A stretch of DNA of 48,242 bases from Actinomyces sp. ICM47 (GTDB lineage Bacteria; Actinomycetota; Actinomycetes; Actinomycetales; Actinomycetaceae). The notes beneath the pieces are model-generated. The model ran no database searches, was not told the DNA's origin, and saw only the letters and a program-made list of their open reading frames with translations. A program made the position numbers and the translations under genes. The DNA lies in assembly GCF_000278725.1 (NCBI RefSeq), contig NZ_ALCA01000085.1:1-48242 (forward strand). The letters run 5' to 3'. This document shows, piece after piece, positions 35,517 to 45,000 of this stretch; position 1 is the stretch's first letter; each line of letters starts with the position of its first letter.

Positions 35517-36967
35517 CACGACAGCCCGACGGACTCGGCGGCGGCCTGGGGGGTCATGTCTGTGCCGCTCGGGATGAGGAGCGCCCAAGCCTCGGGGATG
35601 ACGACGGCATCGGACTGAGCCCAGCCCAGGGCGTTGATGGATGCGCTTGGCACTGTCCCGAGTGAGTGGATGTAGCCCATGTCGGACACGAAGGCGTAGG
35701 CCGCCGCCTGTCCGCCGCCGGACGTGATGGCGACGAGCGCCCCGGAGCCGCCCGCAACGGTCGCGGCGCGCGTCGTGGTGGGGCCGGACGGGGAGGACAC
35801 TGACTCGGCGTCATAGGCTGCCTGGACGGCGCGTTGCTTGGGCATGACGCCGAGCGTGATTGTCGGGGAGGCGCGGTCGACGGTGGACATGCGCGCGCAC
35901 AGCGAGGTGCGGATCTGCGCATCCGCCTTCGGGTCGGCCCATTCGACGTTCGCGAAGTTCTCGTAGGGAGGCCAGTCCTCGCCGATGAAGTCGGCGTGGA
36001 CGGGTGTGACGTCCTTGAACATGTCCGTCGAGAAGGACTTGGTGGGCGGCGCGTCCTGGTAGAGGCGCGAGGCCGTGGAGTTGAAGACTGCGAGTTGGGA
36101 GGAGGAGATAACCAGGTAAGAGTTGAGGACCTCTCCGCTGGAGTTCATCTGTTGGATGACGGTTCCGACCGTCAGGTTCTCGTTTTTGAGAGGACCGGGC
36201 AGGTCAGTCGCCGGCTGCCCGTGGCCGGGGATGTCGTAGTAGCTCCACGGCTTGAGGGGCGTGCCCGAGGGAAAGAGTTCGGCCCACTGCGGTTCGACTT
36301 CGACGGGGTATCCGATCCGGTTTTGGAAGGAGAGCGCCCAGTCGCCGAGGCGGCTGTCGGTTTCGTCGATGAGGTATTTCTTGTGGGTGGTCGCGTCCAC
36401 GTAGTAGGTGGTGGTGCCGTGATCGGGGCTGACCAGCGCGGACGTGACGTTTTGCAGCGGAAAGCTGTCGGCGGGAAGGGACTGGGCGACCCACGTGTGG
36501 TAGGTGTCGTCGAGGTCGCACGAGAGCCACGTGGTCGCCAGCTGCGCGGTAGCCGGCACGTCGTCGGGGACCTGTGCCAGGCCGATTTGGGCACCGCGCG
36601 GAAGATTCATCAGGGACGAGGCACTGGCTGAGATGACCGTCAGGCCGGATTCTTGCGCGAGGAGCCTGGCCGTCGTCACGTTCGAGATCGGGTGCAGGAC
36701 GCCGTTGGCCCAAAAGTAGCGGGATCCCGTGGATGTGACGTCGACGAGCACGTAGTTGGACGCAGTCAGGTCGGGATTGGGGTTGAAAAAGCGAATACCG
36801 ACACCAACGACGCACATGATGACGGCGACGACTGCGCCGAACAGGAGCGGACGCACGGGCGAGGGCGTGTCGACTTCACGACCGCCTGGGGTTCCCGAGG
36901 TGAAGGCGGTGATCAGGCGAACGCGGTTAAAGCGCTGCGCTTCGAGGATGTCTTTGCTTGATGGCAT
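35516..36967 (-). CDS. eccB: Type VII secretion core protein EccB
   Basis: Single-pass ESX core component with a large extracytoplasmic domain. 483 residues: a short cytoplasmic segment with the family-like opening KDILEAQRFNRVRLITAFTSGTPGGRE, one TM helix (about 40-61), then the extracellular R-repeat/core domain. Start ATG lies 3 bp after the eccD stop; the stop overlaps mycP. eccD-eccB-mycP is thus one operon. Confidence 0.93.
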   Translation of the reverse strand: MPSSKDILEAQRFNRVRLITAFTSGTPGGREVDTPSPVRPLLFGAVVAVIMCVVGVGIRFFNPNPDLTASNYVLVDVTSTGSRYFWANGVLHPISNVTTARLLAQESGLTVISASASSLMNLPRGAQIGLAQVPDDVPATAQLATTWLSCDLDDTYHTWVAQSLPADSFPLQNVTSALVSPDHGTTTYYVDATTHKKYLIDETDSRLGDWALSFQNRIGYPVEVEPQWAELFPSGTPLKPWSYYDIPGHGQPATDLPGPLKNENLTVGTVIQQMNSSGEVLNSYLVISSSQLAVFNSTASRLYQDAPPTKSFSTDMFKDVTPVHADFIGEDWPPYENFANVEWADPKADAQIRTSLCARMSTVDRASPTITLGVMPKQRAVQAAYDAESVSSPSGPTTTRAATVAGGSGALVAITSGGGQAAAYAFVSDMGYIHSLGTVPSASINALGWAQSDAVVIPEAWALLIPSGTDMTPQAAAESVGLS

Positions 36968-36970
36968 GAG

Positions 36971-38332
36971 TCAGCCCCAGAGGTAGACGGCCAGGGGAAT
37001 GAGGACGAAGAGCGACAGGACCGATAGGGTGTCCGCGAGGCGTGTCATGTGGGGGCGCGCACGAGGCCCCACGACGTTTGTGATGACCAGGACCAGGGCG
37101 GTACCGACCGCGATGACTGTGATCCACGACAGGATCGTCGCGTCCGCACGGGTGGCCAGGACCGCTGCTATGAGGATCGTGATCAGGCCCGTGAGGGCAC
37201 CGATGAGCACCTCGACGCGGGCGCGGATCGAGCGAGTCTGAAGGACCAGGGACACTGATCCCAGAAGGATGAGGATGAGGGGGAGGACGATGGACTTCGT
37301 CCCCGTGGCCGTCATCATCGAGACCGTCAGGAAGATCGCGGCGAGCGCGCCGCCGACGCGCAGGGATACGACGAAGACAAAGGAAGTGCTGACCTGGTCC
37401 ATGATTCCTTGGGCCGGGATCTGTTCGGTTGTCTTCGCGTCCAGGATGCGCACCGGGATGTGGGCCAACGCCACCCACGGTGCCAGCTGGAGGAGGACGA
37501 CGATCAGGGCGAAGAGGAGCGCGGACACGCCGACCTGGGGCAGGTTACCGAAGCGAACCAGCAGACCCGTCGCGGTGACAACTGATCCGACCACGAGGGG
37601 CGCAGCGACCGAGATACGGTAGCGCCCCGGCAAGGTCAGGGCCGCGACCGATCCAACGAGAATGCCGACGCCGATCGCGATCCATCCGGCACCGTCCCAC
37701 TGGGTCTGTGTGAAGCGCAGGGCGGCGGCGGCAGTCAGGACGGGCACCGTGTGTGCCAGGGCGATGCCGCTCGGCCCCGGGTTCTTGCGCGTAACCACGG
37801 CGGAGGTGCCCATGACGAGCAGCGCGGACACCACGCCGATTGCGCCGTTGATGTAGTTGAGGAGGGCAACACGCCCGGGCTGCAGGGCGGCGATGGCGTC
37901 CGGGGGTGTCGTCGCCAGCAGGATCGCGGCGACAAATACAAGAGCCGCCGCAGACAGGCATGCAAGCGTCCGCGCGTCGCTTGAGGTCCAAGGGGTGGAC
38001 ACCTGCTCAACTACCTGCCCGACTGCTTCCGTGAGGTCGTCGTAGACCATGTCGGCCACGCCTTCACCAAGGGGTTCGAGCAGGAGCGAGGCACCGGCGC
38101 GGACACCCTGAGCAGACAGGGATGCCGACTGGTCGAGTGGACGCCCCGATGCGGTTCGGACTGCGAAGCCGTCATTTGTGCCCGTATCTGCACGGGCACC
38201 GATCACGTCAACCAACCCCGGCAGCAGTTCCACGAGGGGAACAGACTGTGGAACTGTGACGTCGCGACGCTCCATACCGTAGGTAATCGTCAGCGGAATT
38301 AACGCCACTCCACGAAATGTTTTCGTTGCCAT
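36971..38332 (-). CDS. eccD: Type VII secretion channel protein EccD (first copy)
   Basis: Polytopic membrane core protein of the ESX machine. 453 residues: ubiquitin-like (YukD) N-terminal domain (about 1-90) followed by 11 or so TM helices. Start placed at ATG 38332 because GGGAGG lies 7 nt upstream (38340-38345); another ATG 21 nt further up is less well supported. First gene of the eccD-eccB-mycP operon, divergent from the esx pair. Confidence 0.9.
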   Translation of the reverse strand: MATKTFRGVALIPLTITYGMERRDVTVPQSVPLVELLPGLVDVIGARADTGTNDGFAVRTASGRPLDQSASLSAQGVRAGASLLLEPLGEGVADMVYDDLTEAVGQVVEQVSTPWTSSDARTLACLSAAALVFVAAILLATTPPDAIAALQPGRVALLNYINGAIGVVSALLVMGTSAVVTRKNPGPSGIALAHTVPVLTAAAALRFTQTQWDGAGWIAIGVGILVGSVAALTLPGRYRISVAAPLVVGSVVTATGLLVRFGNLPQVGVSALLFALIVVLLQLAPWVALAHIPVRILDAKTTEQIPAQGIMDQVSTSFVFVVSLRVGGALAAIFLTVSMMTATGTKSIVLPLILILLGSVSLVLQTRSIRARVEVLIGALTGLITILIAAVLATRADATILSWITVIAVGTALVLVITNVVGPRARPHMTRLADTLSVLSLFVLIPLAVYLWG

Positions 38333-38482
38333 AGCAGTTCCTCCCGGCGACATTTGACAGGCTCAGCGGCTCAGTACCATAACCCACATGAGTCTATCTT
38401 TCCGGTCAGACTCTGTCCTAATTTTTGAAGAACACTAACATTTTCAGTCAAAACGCGGTTAGTATTCATTTATTCTCATACT

Positions 38483-38500
38483 CTCGTGCACCCGCACGAG
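38483..38500. promoter_or_regulatory. Inverted repeat in the esx leader
   Basis: CTCGTGC and GCACGAG, perfect 7-bp arms around ACCC, 27 bp before the first esx ATG. Could be an operator or an mRNA-stabilising hairpin. The flanking eccD/esx promoter region (38350-38480) is the most AT-rich stretch nearby. Confidence 0.45.
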
Positions 38501-38527
38501 AACCCGCTTGAACAAATGGAGGTTCAC

Positions 38528-38833
38528 ATGGCAGACCAGAGGCTTGATGACGGCGCCCTCAAGGAGGGATACGACAAGGTCGAATCTATCAAGGCTGACA
38601 TCGATGGCCACATCGCCCGCCTTGAGGGTGACTTGTCGACCATCGGCGATAACTGGAAGGGCGATGCAGCCGCACAGTTCCAGCAGCTGATGACTCAGTG
38701 GCACGAGAACGCTGACAAGCTCAACAACGCGCTCCAGGACCTCGCTGACAACCTGAGGGGCACCGACGCGTCGATGGCGCACACCGAGTCCGACGCGCAG
38801 AGTTCGATCTCGGCGATCCTCGCCGGAATGTGA
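38528..38833 (+). CDS. WXG100-family protein (Esx), first of pair
   Basis: Small secreted helical-hairpin protein of the ESAT-6/CFP-10 family. 101 residues with W43-K44-G45 between two helices. Start at ATG 38528 with GGAGG 5 nt upstream; an in-frame ATG 42 nt upstream lacks support. Lacks a C-terminal YxxxD, so it is probably the ESAT-6-like half of a heterodimer with the next gene (inference). Confidence 0.93.
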   Translation: MADQRLDDGALKEGYDKVESIKADIDGHIARLEGDLSTIGDNWKGDAAAQFQQLMTQWHENADKLNNALQDLADNLRGTDASMAHTESDAQSSISAILAGM

Positions 38834-38855
38834 TTGAGGAAGGTAGGAGATAGAC

Positions 38856-39140
38856 ATGGCCGATCAGCAGGTAAATTACAGCGCACTTGACGCGGCTGCA
38901 GCAGACATCAGGAGCGGTTCGTCGAACCTGCAGAGCTGCATCGATGACCTTGAGTCCACACTGAACCGGCTGCGTGCAAGCTGGGAAGGCGCAGCGCAGG
39001 AAGCCTACGATGCCGCTCAGGTGAAGTGGAACGAGGGTCTGGACGGTCTGAAGGACGTCCTCGATAGGACTTCCAACGCTGTCGATACTGCGAACTCCAA
39101 CTATCAGCAGACGGACCAGGCCAACGCCAACCGTTTCTGA
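38856..39140 (+). CDS. WXG100-family protein (Esx), second of pair
   Basis: 94 residues with W43-E44-G45 and a C-terminal secretion signal Y83-QQT-D87 (YxxxD). It is therefore the likely CFP-10-like, signal-bearing partner of the preceding protein. 22 bp downstream of the first esx gene, with its own GGAG Shine-Dalgarno. Both begin MADQ, suggesting an old duplication. Confidence 0.93.
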   Translation: MADQQVNYSALDAAAADIRSGSSNLQSCIDDLESTLNRLRASWEGAAQEAYDAAQVKWNEGLDGLKDVLDRTSNAVDTANSNYQQTDQANANRF

Positions 39141-39175
39141 TTTCTAACACGCCGGCGCCGCGCGCCCGGTGACTT

Positions 39176-39221
39176 ACTCCCCGGAAGTTGGGCTGACATT
39201 CAGTTCCTTCTTCCGGGGAGT
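39176..39221 (+). terminator. Long hairpin after the esx pair
   Basis: ACTCCCCGGAAG and CTTCCGGGGAGT, perfect 12-bp arms around 22 nt, followed by GTTGTATG. It also lies just beyond the 3' end of the convergent RDD-FHA gene and could serve both. Confidence 0.75.
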
Positions 39222-39245
39222 GTTGTATGAGTTGGGGCTTGGGCC

Positions 39246-40448
39246 TCACATGTTGTCTGCGTCGGCGTGGACGATGGTGGCGCGCCGCTCGCCCAGGATG
39301 ATTTCGGTGCCCACAGGCACTTCGACGGCCTTGCCACCAGCCAGCGTGGTGATGCGCCCGTCGGGGGTGCGGATCTGCGTCCCGTTCGCGGAAAACAGGT
39401 CCTCGAGCCACGCGCCGTTGGCGGTGGGTCCCAGGCGCAGGTGCGTGCGCGAGAGGGACAGGGTCGTGTCGGGGACGTGGACAGCGCGCGAGCCGTCGTC
39501 GGATGCGGGAGAGCGCCCGATCGCCAGGGGCGCGTCGATCAGTTCGCACTGGCCGGAGTCGAAGATGATCCACAGCACGGGACTCGACGAGGCCGGTGCG
39601 GGGGGACGAGGGACTGCGCTGACAGCCGTGGGATTCGGGAGGCCACCAGAACGCGCTCGCGTGGGCGGGGCTGCACCGACAGCCGTGGGATCCGGGAGTC
39701 CCGTGTTCCGCAGCGCGGGATTCGGCGGCGGTGCAGGTGCGCGGCTGGGCATCGCCGAAGGCAACGGGGCCAGGTGAGGCCTGGGAGCCGTCATGGGTGG
39801 AGGAATAGCTGGGCCGACCGAAGTGAAGGAGGGCGCAGCGGAGTGCGAAACCTCGGGAGGGGACGGCAGGGGCGCTACGGGGAGCGACACCTCGGGGGGC
39901 GTCGGAAGAGGAGCGGTCGGCTCCGGGAGTTCACCGGGCGGGCTGGACTGGACGCTTTCAAAGCCGCTGGAGGCGTGGGCGGAACGGGCGCGTTCGAGGC
40001 TCTCGCTGGCCTGATCAGAGTGAGTGAGCGCAAGCGCCGCATGCGCGCGCAGATCGACCAGGCGAGTACCGGTCGGGCCGGTGAGCCAGGTCCGCCCGTC
40101 GCGGACCATGGTCAGGGCGGCGAGGGGTCCGATAAGCGTCACCTGGAGCAGCGCGGTGAGCGCGGTGTAGCCCGCCGCCGCACCGAGGGAGGGCGTCTGC
40201 GCATCGTCGCTGTCGCGGATGAGACAGACGCGCATGGCAGCCATGCCGGGGGTACGCCCGCTCGCACCGAGCATGATAGCGGAAGCAACCACTGCCTCGG
40301 CGCTGATGAGAGTGATCGTCAGGGGCGTGAAGTACACGAACCAGGTGGCTCCCATGAGTGTGCCGAGGATGAGCAGGTCAATGATGTAGGCACCGATGAG
40401 GCGTGAGGCGGGAGCGGGGGCGAACCGAGTCGTTGTGGTGTCTGGCAT
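39246..40448 (-). CDS. RDD and FHA domain membrane protein
   Basis: 400 residues: RDD-type membrane domain with three or four TM segments (about 10-120), a long Pro/Ala/Ser linker (about 150-300), and a C-terminal FHA domain (LAIGRSPASDD, LSLSRTHLRL, LEDLFSANGTQIRT) predicted to bind phosphothreonine. Its position inside the secretion locus suggests a phospho-signal input to, or scaffold for, the machine (inference); no kinase is visible here. Start ATG overlaps the upstream stop (TAATG). The linker carries a word copy (39586-39598). Confidence 0.85.
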   Translation of the reverse strand: MPDTTTTRFAPAPASRLIGAYIIDLLILGTLMGATWFVYFTPLTITLISAEAVVASAIMLGASGRTPGMAAMRVCLIRDSDDAQTPSLGAAAGYTALTALLQVTLIGPLAALTMVRDGRTWLTGPTGTRLVDLRAHAALALTHSDQASESLERARSAHASSGFESVQSSPPGELPEPTAPLPTPPEVSLPVAPLPSPPEVSHSAAPSFTSVGPAIPPPMTAPRPHLAPLPSAMPSRAPAPPPNPALRNTGLPDPTAVGAAPPTRARSGGLPNPTAVSAVPRPPAPASSSPVLWIIFDSGQCELIDAPLAIGRSPASDDGSRAVHVPDTTLSLSRTHLRLGPTANGAWLEDLFSANGTQIRTPDGRITTLAGGKAVEVPVGTEIILGERRATIVHADADNM

Positions 40449-41869
40449 TACAGGACCGCCCTCCAAGCGAACGCGAATAGTCCCGAGGCCACGACTGCCG
40501 CGGGGGGAAGTGTGAAGATACTGAAGTTTTGGACGGCATCGAGGATGGTGCCGACGAGGGCGGCGTACCCCTTGGACACATACAGGTTCGCCCAAGCGGC
40601 TATCGCAACGCCGACGAGGACCAGGATCGCAACGGGGACCATGGGATACAGGCCGACAGGGCCGCTCCAGGATTGGACCCACGCGCCAAAAAGGAAGGCG
40701 CACGCGAGGCTGGCCGCGCAGAGTCGGGGGAGGATGCGTCCGGCGTGGCTGCGGGTGGCGCGCGGAACCGTCAGCAGGGCAGTGATGGCCACGATGACGA
40801 GAATGAAACCGGGCAGCCCTCGGCCCATGCTCATCGCGGGGGTGACCGTGTGGGCCAGGGGGATGCCCCCGACGAGGACGAAGAGGGAGGCAGCGACGAG
40901 CAGCACGGTGTTGCGGGCGCTGGTGTAACTCAGAACGGTGGCGATGCGCTCGCCGGTCAGGGTGCTGGGGGCTGACGCGGGGGGCTGACGAATGCGCGAG
41001 GCGATGGTCTGGAGGCTGGCGGAGTCGATGAGCTGATTGTCGGGCACGCGCAGCGCCAGGCGTGGGGACATGAGGAACAGGAGGACGCCGATCATGACAG
41101 CAAGGGGCGCGATGTCGATGAGGGCGAAAAGCGGGTAGGCGTGGATCGTGACGAGCAGGGTCGCCGCGCCCCACGCGATGATCGCGCTGAGCGCGGAGGG
41201 GGCTCCCGTGAGAGAAGCGACGGCGAGGGTGACGATGAGCGCACTCCAGACGCCAACGACGGGGGCGACGGACAGCGCATGAATACCAGCCAGTGGGACG
41301 AGGCCGATCATCGAGTAGCCGACCAGTGCGGGCAGGAGGAGGAGCATGATGGGGTGGCTTCGCACACGGCGTGAGCAAAACAGCGGGGTGGTGGCACCGA
41401 TCATGCAGACGAGCGCGCACAGGCCGCGTGCCCACACCGGGATGGACGAGGCCGCGCGAGCCCAGGCGGGTCCGTCCTCCGCGTAGGTGAGTTCCCGGAG
41501 GGCGGCGTCGCCCAGCGTAGGCAGCAGGCACAGGGCGCTAGCAGCCGCGAGGAGCAGGAAACTGAAGCCGACCAGGGCCAGGACCGGGGAGAGCCACTGA
41601 TTCTCCTGGCGCGCCGAGGCCTCGTTCACCTGCTGCGCGGACAGGACGCGGCTGGACAGCGCGATCACGGATCCGGCGGCGAGGTCACGTCCGAGGACAG
41701 CGCCGCCGCTGAGGGGGCGCCCGTCGGCGTAGGAGAGGCGCACGGAAGGTTCCGTCAAGTCGATGGCGAGCATCGCGCACAGCCCGGCGACGGTGGTCCC
41801 CGCGGGGGCAGCGATATCGGAGGCACCATCGGAGTCAATGACGGTCACGGACACCATGGTGGTGCTCAT
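40448..41869 (-). CDS. EccD-like membrane protein (second copy)
   Basis: 473 residues: YukD-like N-terminal domain (about 1-85, VSVTVIDSDGASDIAAPAGTTVAGL) followed by 11 or so TM helices, the EccD architecture again. Sequence is quite different from the first copy. Start ATG 41869 has GGAGG 4 nt upstream (41874-41878); an in-frame ATG at 41893 is less likely. Coupled to the RDD-FHA gene. Confidence 0.85.
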   Translation of the reverse strand: MSTTMVSVTVIDSDGASDIAAPAGTTVAGLCAMLAIDLTEPSVRLSYADGRPLSGGAVLGRDLAAGSVIALSSRVLSAQQVNEASARQENQWLSPVLALVGFSFLLLAAASALCLLPTLGDAALRELTYAEDGPAWARAASSIPVWARGLCALVCMIGATTPLFCSRRVRSHPIMLLLLPALVGYSMIGLVPLAGIHALSVAPVVGVWSALIVTLAVASLTGAPSALSAIIAWGAATLLVTIHAYPLFALIDIAPLAVMIGVLLFLMSPRLALRVPDNQLIDSASLQTIASRIRQPPASAPSTLTGERIATVLSYTSARNTVLLVAASLFVLVGGIPLAHTVTPAMSMGRGLPGFILVIVAITALLTVPRATRSHAGRILPRLCAASLACAFLFGAWVQSWSGPVGLYPMVPVAILVLVGVAIAAWANLYVSKGYAALVGTILDAVQNFSIFTLPPAAVVASGLFAFAWRAVL

Positions 41870-41931
41870 GAAACCTCCGATCGTTGAGAACACAGCAGTG
41901 CCCAGTGTAGTGCACCAACGCTAACCGAAGG

Positions 41932-41961
41932 TTCAAAATTGTGAGGGTGCTCGGCTAGACT
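41932..41961 (+). promoter_or_regulatory. Putative eccC promoter
   Basis: TTCAAA (41932-41937) and TAGACT (41956-41961) separated by 18 bp, about 48 bp before the eccC start. The -35 match is weak. Confidence 0.4.
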
Positions 41962-42008
41962 GGCAGCAGCCGTATCGAACACTGACGCGCGCGGCGCGAG
42001 GAGAGTTG

Positions 42009-45000
42009 ATGGTGACACGCAAAAATTGGCGCACTGCCAAGATTCCGGAGCATCCCTCCGGCGTCCTTGACCTGCAGATGCCGCCGGAGAAGGCAGAGCC
42101 TGCATCCGTGGGCAACGTCCTCATGATGATCATCCCCATGCTGGGTTCGACGGGCGTCATGGTGTTCATGGCGGTGCAGAACGGCGGGACGCGCTCCATG
42201 ATGATGGGCGGCGGCATGCTCGTCGCCATGCTGGGCATGGTCGGCTTTAACATCTTTCGCCAGCTTAATCAGCATCGCAACACCGTCAAGAATCAGCGCC
42301 ACGAGTACCTGTCGTACCTGGCGGAGACTCGCGAGTCCGTACGTAAGGTCGCGAAGAAGCAGCGCGCCTACTACAGCTGGGTGTATCCCTCCCCCGACGC
42401 GCTGGTGACGCTGGCATCGAATGGATCGCGCCTGTGGTCGCGTGAGGGCAGCACCGTCAACGTGTTGGCGTTCCGTTATGGAAGTGGCACGCAGCCCCTC
42501 GGGTTGGTGTTGAAACGTCCTCCCATCGATCCGCTGACGGAGTTGGACGTCGTGTGCCTGGCTGCGCTGGAGCGTTTTGTGGCTGTCCACGACCACACGG
42601 ATAACGTCGGCAAGTTCTTGTACTTAGGCGATTACAGCCATATCGCGGTCATCGGCGCGGGCGAGAACGCCTACGACGAGATGCGCGCCATTATGATGCA
42701 TCTGGCGTGCTTCATCGAGCCGTCAAAGCTCAAGATCGCGGTCCTGTGTTCCGCGGATCGGCTGGGCGACTGGGAGTGGGTCAAGTGGATGCCGCACGCC
42801 CGTTCATCGGTCGTCGCCGACGCGGTTGGTCCCGGTCGCATGATTTCGACGGATTCAACCGAACTGGCCGAAATGATCGGTCCGGACATCGCGATGCGCG
42901 GAGCGTACCGCCGAGGCGAGGACATCGCTGAGTGGCCCCACCTCCTTCTCGTGTGTGACGGCGCTGAATTCCCGTCTTCCTCACCCTTCGGCTCGGCGGC
43001 CGGGGTTCGCGGCGTGACCATCATGAGCCGGGTCCGCGAGTGGACGCCGATGACATCGCACACGGCCCTGCGCCTCGTCGTCCGCCCCGGGCAAGAACAT
43101 GACGGCGGGAACGTCGTCGACGTGGTGACGATGGATTCGCTTCCCGAGACGGCCCGCGCCGACCGCTTGACGGCGATTCAGGCGGAGGCTATCGCCCGGC
43201 GCATGACGCCCTTTACGTCGCAGCAGAGTCTGGAGGACACCGAGGAACCCGTGGGCCGCTCGGATGTGTCGCGCCAGAAGGACCTCATGGAGCTGGTGGG
43301 CATCGGCGACATCCGCGACTTCGACCCGGAGAAGCAGTGGGTCCGCCGCGAGGGGCGTGCGCGCCTCGCCGCCCCCTTCGCGGTGACACCGGAGGGTAAG
43401 CCCGTGGTCCTGGATATTAAGGAATCCGCCCAGCAGGGTATGGGTCCGCACGGCTTGCTGATCGGCGCGACCGGTTCGGGTAAGTCCGAGGTGTTGCGCA
43501 CCCTCGTGCTGGCCCTGGCCCTCACCCACTCTCCGGAGCAGCTGAACCTGGTTCTCGTCGACTTTAAGGGTGGCGCGACTTTCGCGGGTATGGCGGATCT
43601 GCCGCACGTGTCGGCCATGATTTCGAACCTGGAGTCGGAGCTCACCCTCGTCGACCGTATGCAGGACGCCCTCCAGGGCGAGATGGTGCGCCGCCAGGAA
43701 ATGCTGCGCATGGCGGGTAACTACGCGAACGTGTCCGATTACGAGGCGGACCGCCTGGCAGGCAAACACGGGTATCCGCCGCTGCCCGCCCTGTTCATCG
43801 TCCTGGACGAGTTCACGGAAATGCTCATGGCCAAGCCGGAGTTCGGCGAGGTCTTCATCATGATCGGTCGTCTGGGCCGTTCCCTGTCGGTGCACTTGCT
43901 GCTGGCCTCGCAGAAAATGGACTTGGGCAAGGCGCGCGGCCTGGAGTCGCACCTGTCCTACCGCATCGCGCTCAAAACTTTCACGGAGGGCGATTCGCGC
44001 GAGGTTCTGGGCATCACGGACGCCGCGAAGCTGCCCCCGCTGCCCGGTTCGGGCTTCCTGAAAGCGGGCGGGGACGGCCTCGTTCGTTTCCGCGCGTCCT
44101 ACGTGGCCGCTCCCCCGCCGCCGCGCACGCTCGCTTCCCTGGCCGAGGCCTCGACGGCTGGCGCTCCGAGCGCTCCCATCGAGATCCTGCCGTTCACGGC
44201 CGCGCCCGTCATCACACGCGAGGACCGCGGCGACACGGAGGAAGTCGACCAGAACCAGGAAGTGGTCCTGGCGGGCGACGAGGTCTGGGACGACATGTCC
44301 GAGATGGACATTGCCGTGGCGAAGATGAAGGGCAAGGGGTACCCGGCCCACCAGGTGTGGCTGCCGCCCTTGGAAACTCCGGATACCTTCGCGACCCTCA
44401 TGCCGGACTTGGGGCCCGACCCCGAGTTCGGCTACGTATCGCGCGCGTGGCGCGAGGCGGGCACACTGCGTGTCCCCCTGGGCACGGTCGACCTGCCGCT
44501 TGAGCAGCGCCGCGAGACCCTGGTCCTGGACCTGTCGGGGGCGGGCGGTAACTTCGCGCTGGTCGGCGGACCGCAGACGGGCAAGTCAACGGCACTGCGC
44601 ACGATCGTGCAGGCCCTGTCACTGACCTACACGCCCCAGGAGGTCCAGTTCTACGTGATGGACTTCGGCGGCGGCACCTTCGCAGGCTTTGCGGGTGCCC
44701 CGCACGTGGCGGGCATCGCGACGCGCGACACCGAGGAGGTGCGCACGCGTATGCTCGCCGAGCTTGCGGCGATCCTGGATGATCGCGAGCGTTACTTCCG
44801 CCAGCGTGGCATCGATTCGATGGATACCTACCGGCGTGGGCGTGCCGCGGGCCGCTACGACGACGGCTACGGCGACGTGTTCCTGGTGATCGACGGCTGG
44901 GGCGCGCTGCGCTCCGAGTTCGATAGCCTGGACCGCCATGTGACGACGATGATGAGCCGCGGCCTATCGCTGGGTGTTCACCTCATCATCGCTGCGAACC

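Noticed and set aside
39246..41531. One large minus-strand protein spanning the RDD-FHA region and beyond
   Set aside because: The extra N-terminal part overlaps the second EccD-like gene in another frame. The ATG at 40448, coupled to that gene's stop and followed directly by the RDD domain, is the better start.
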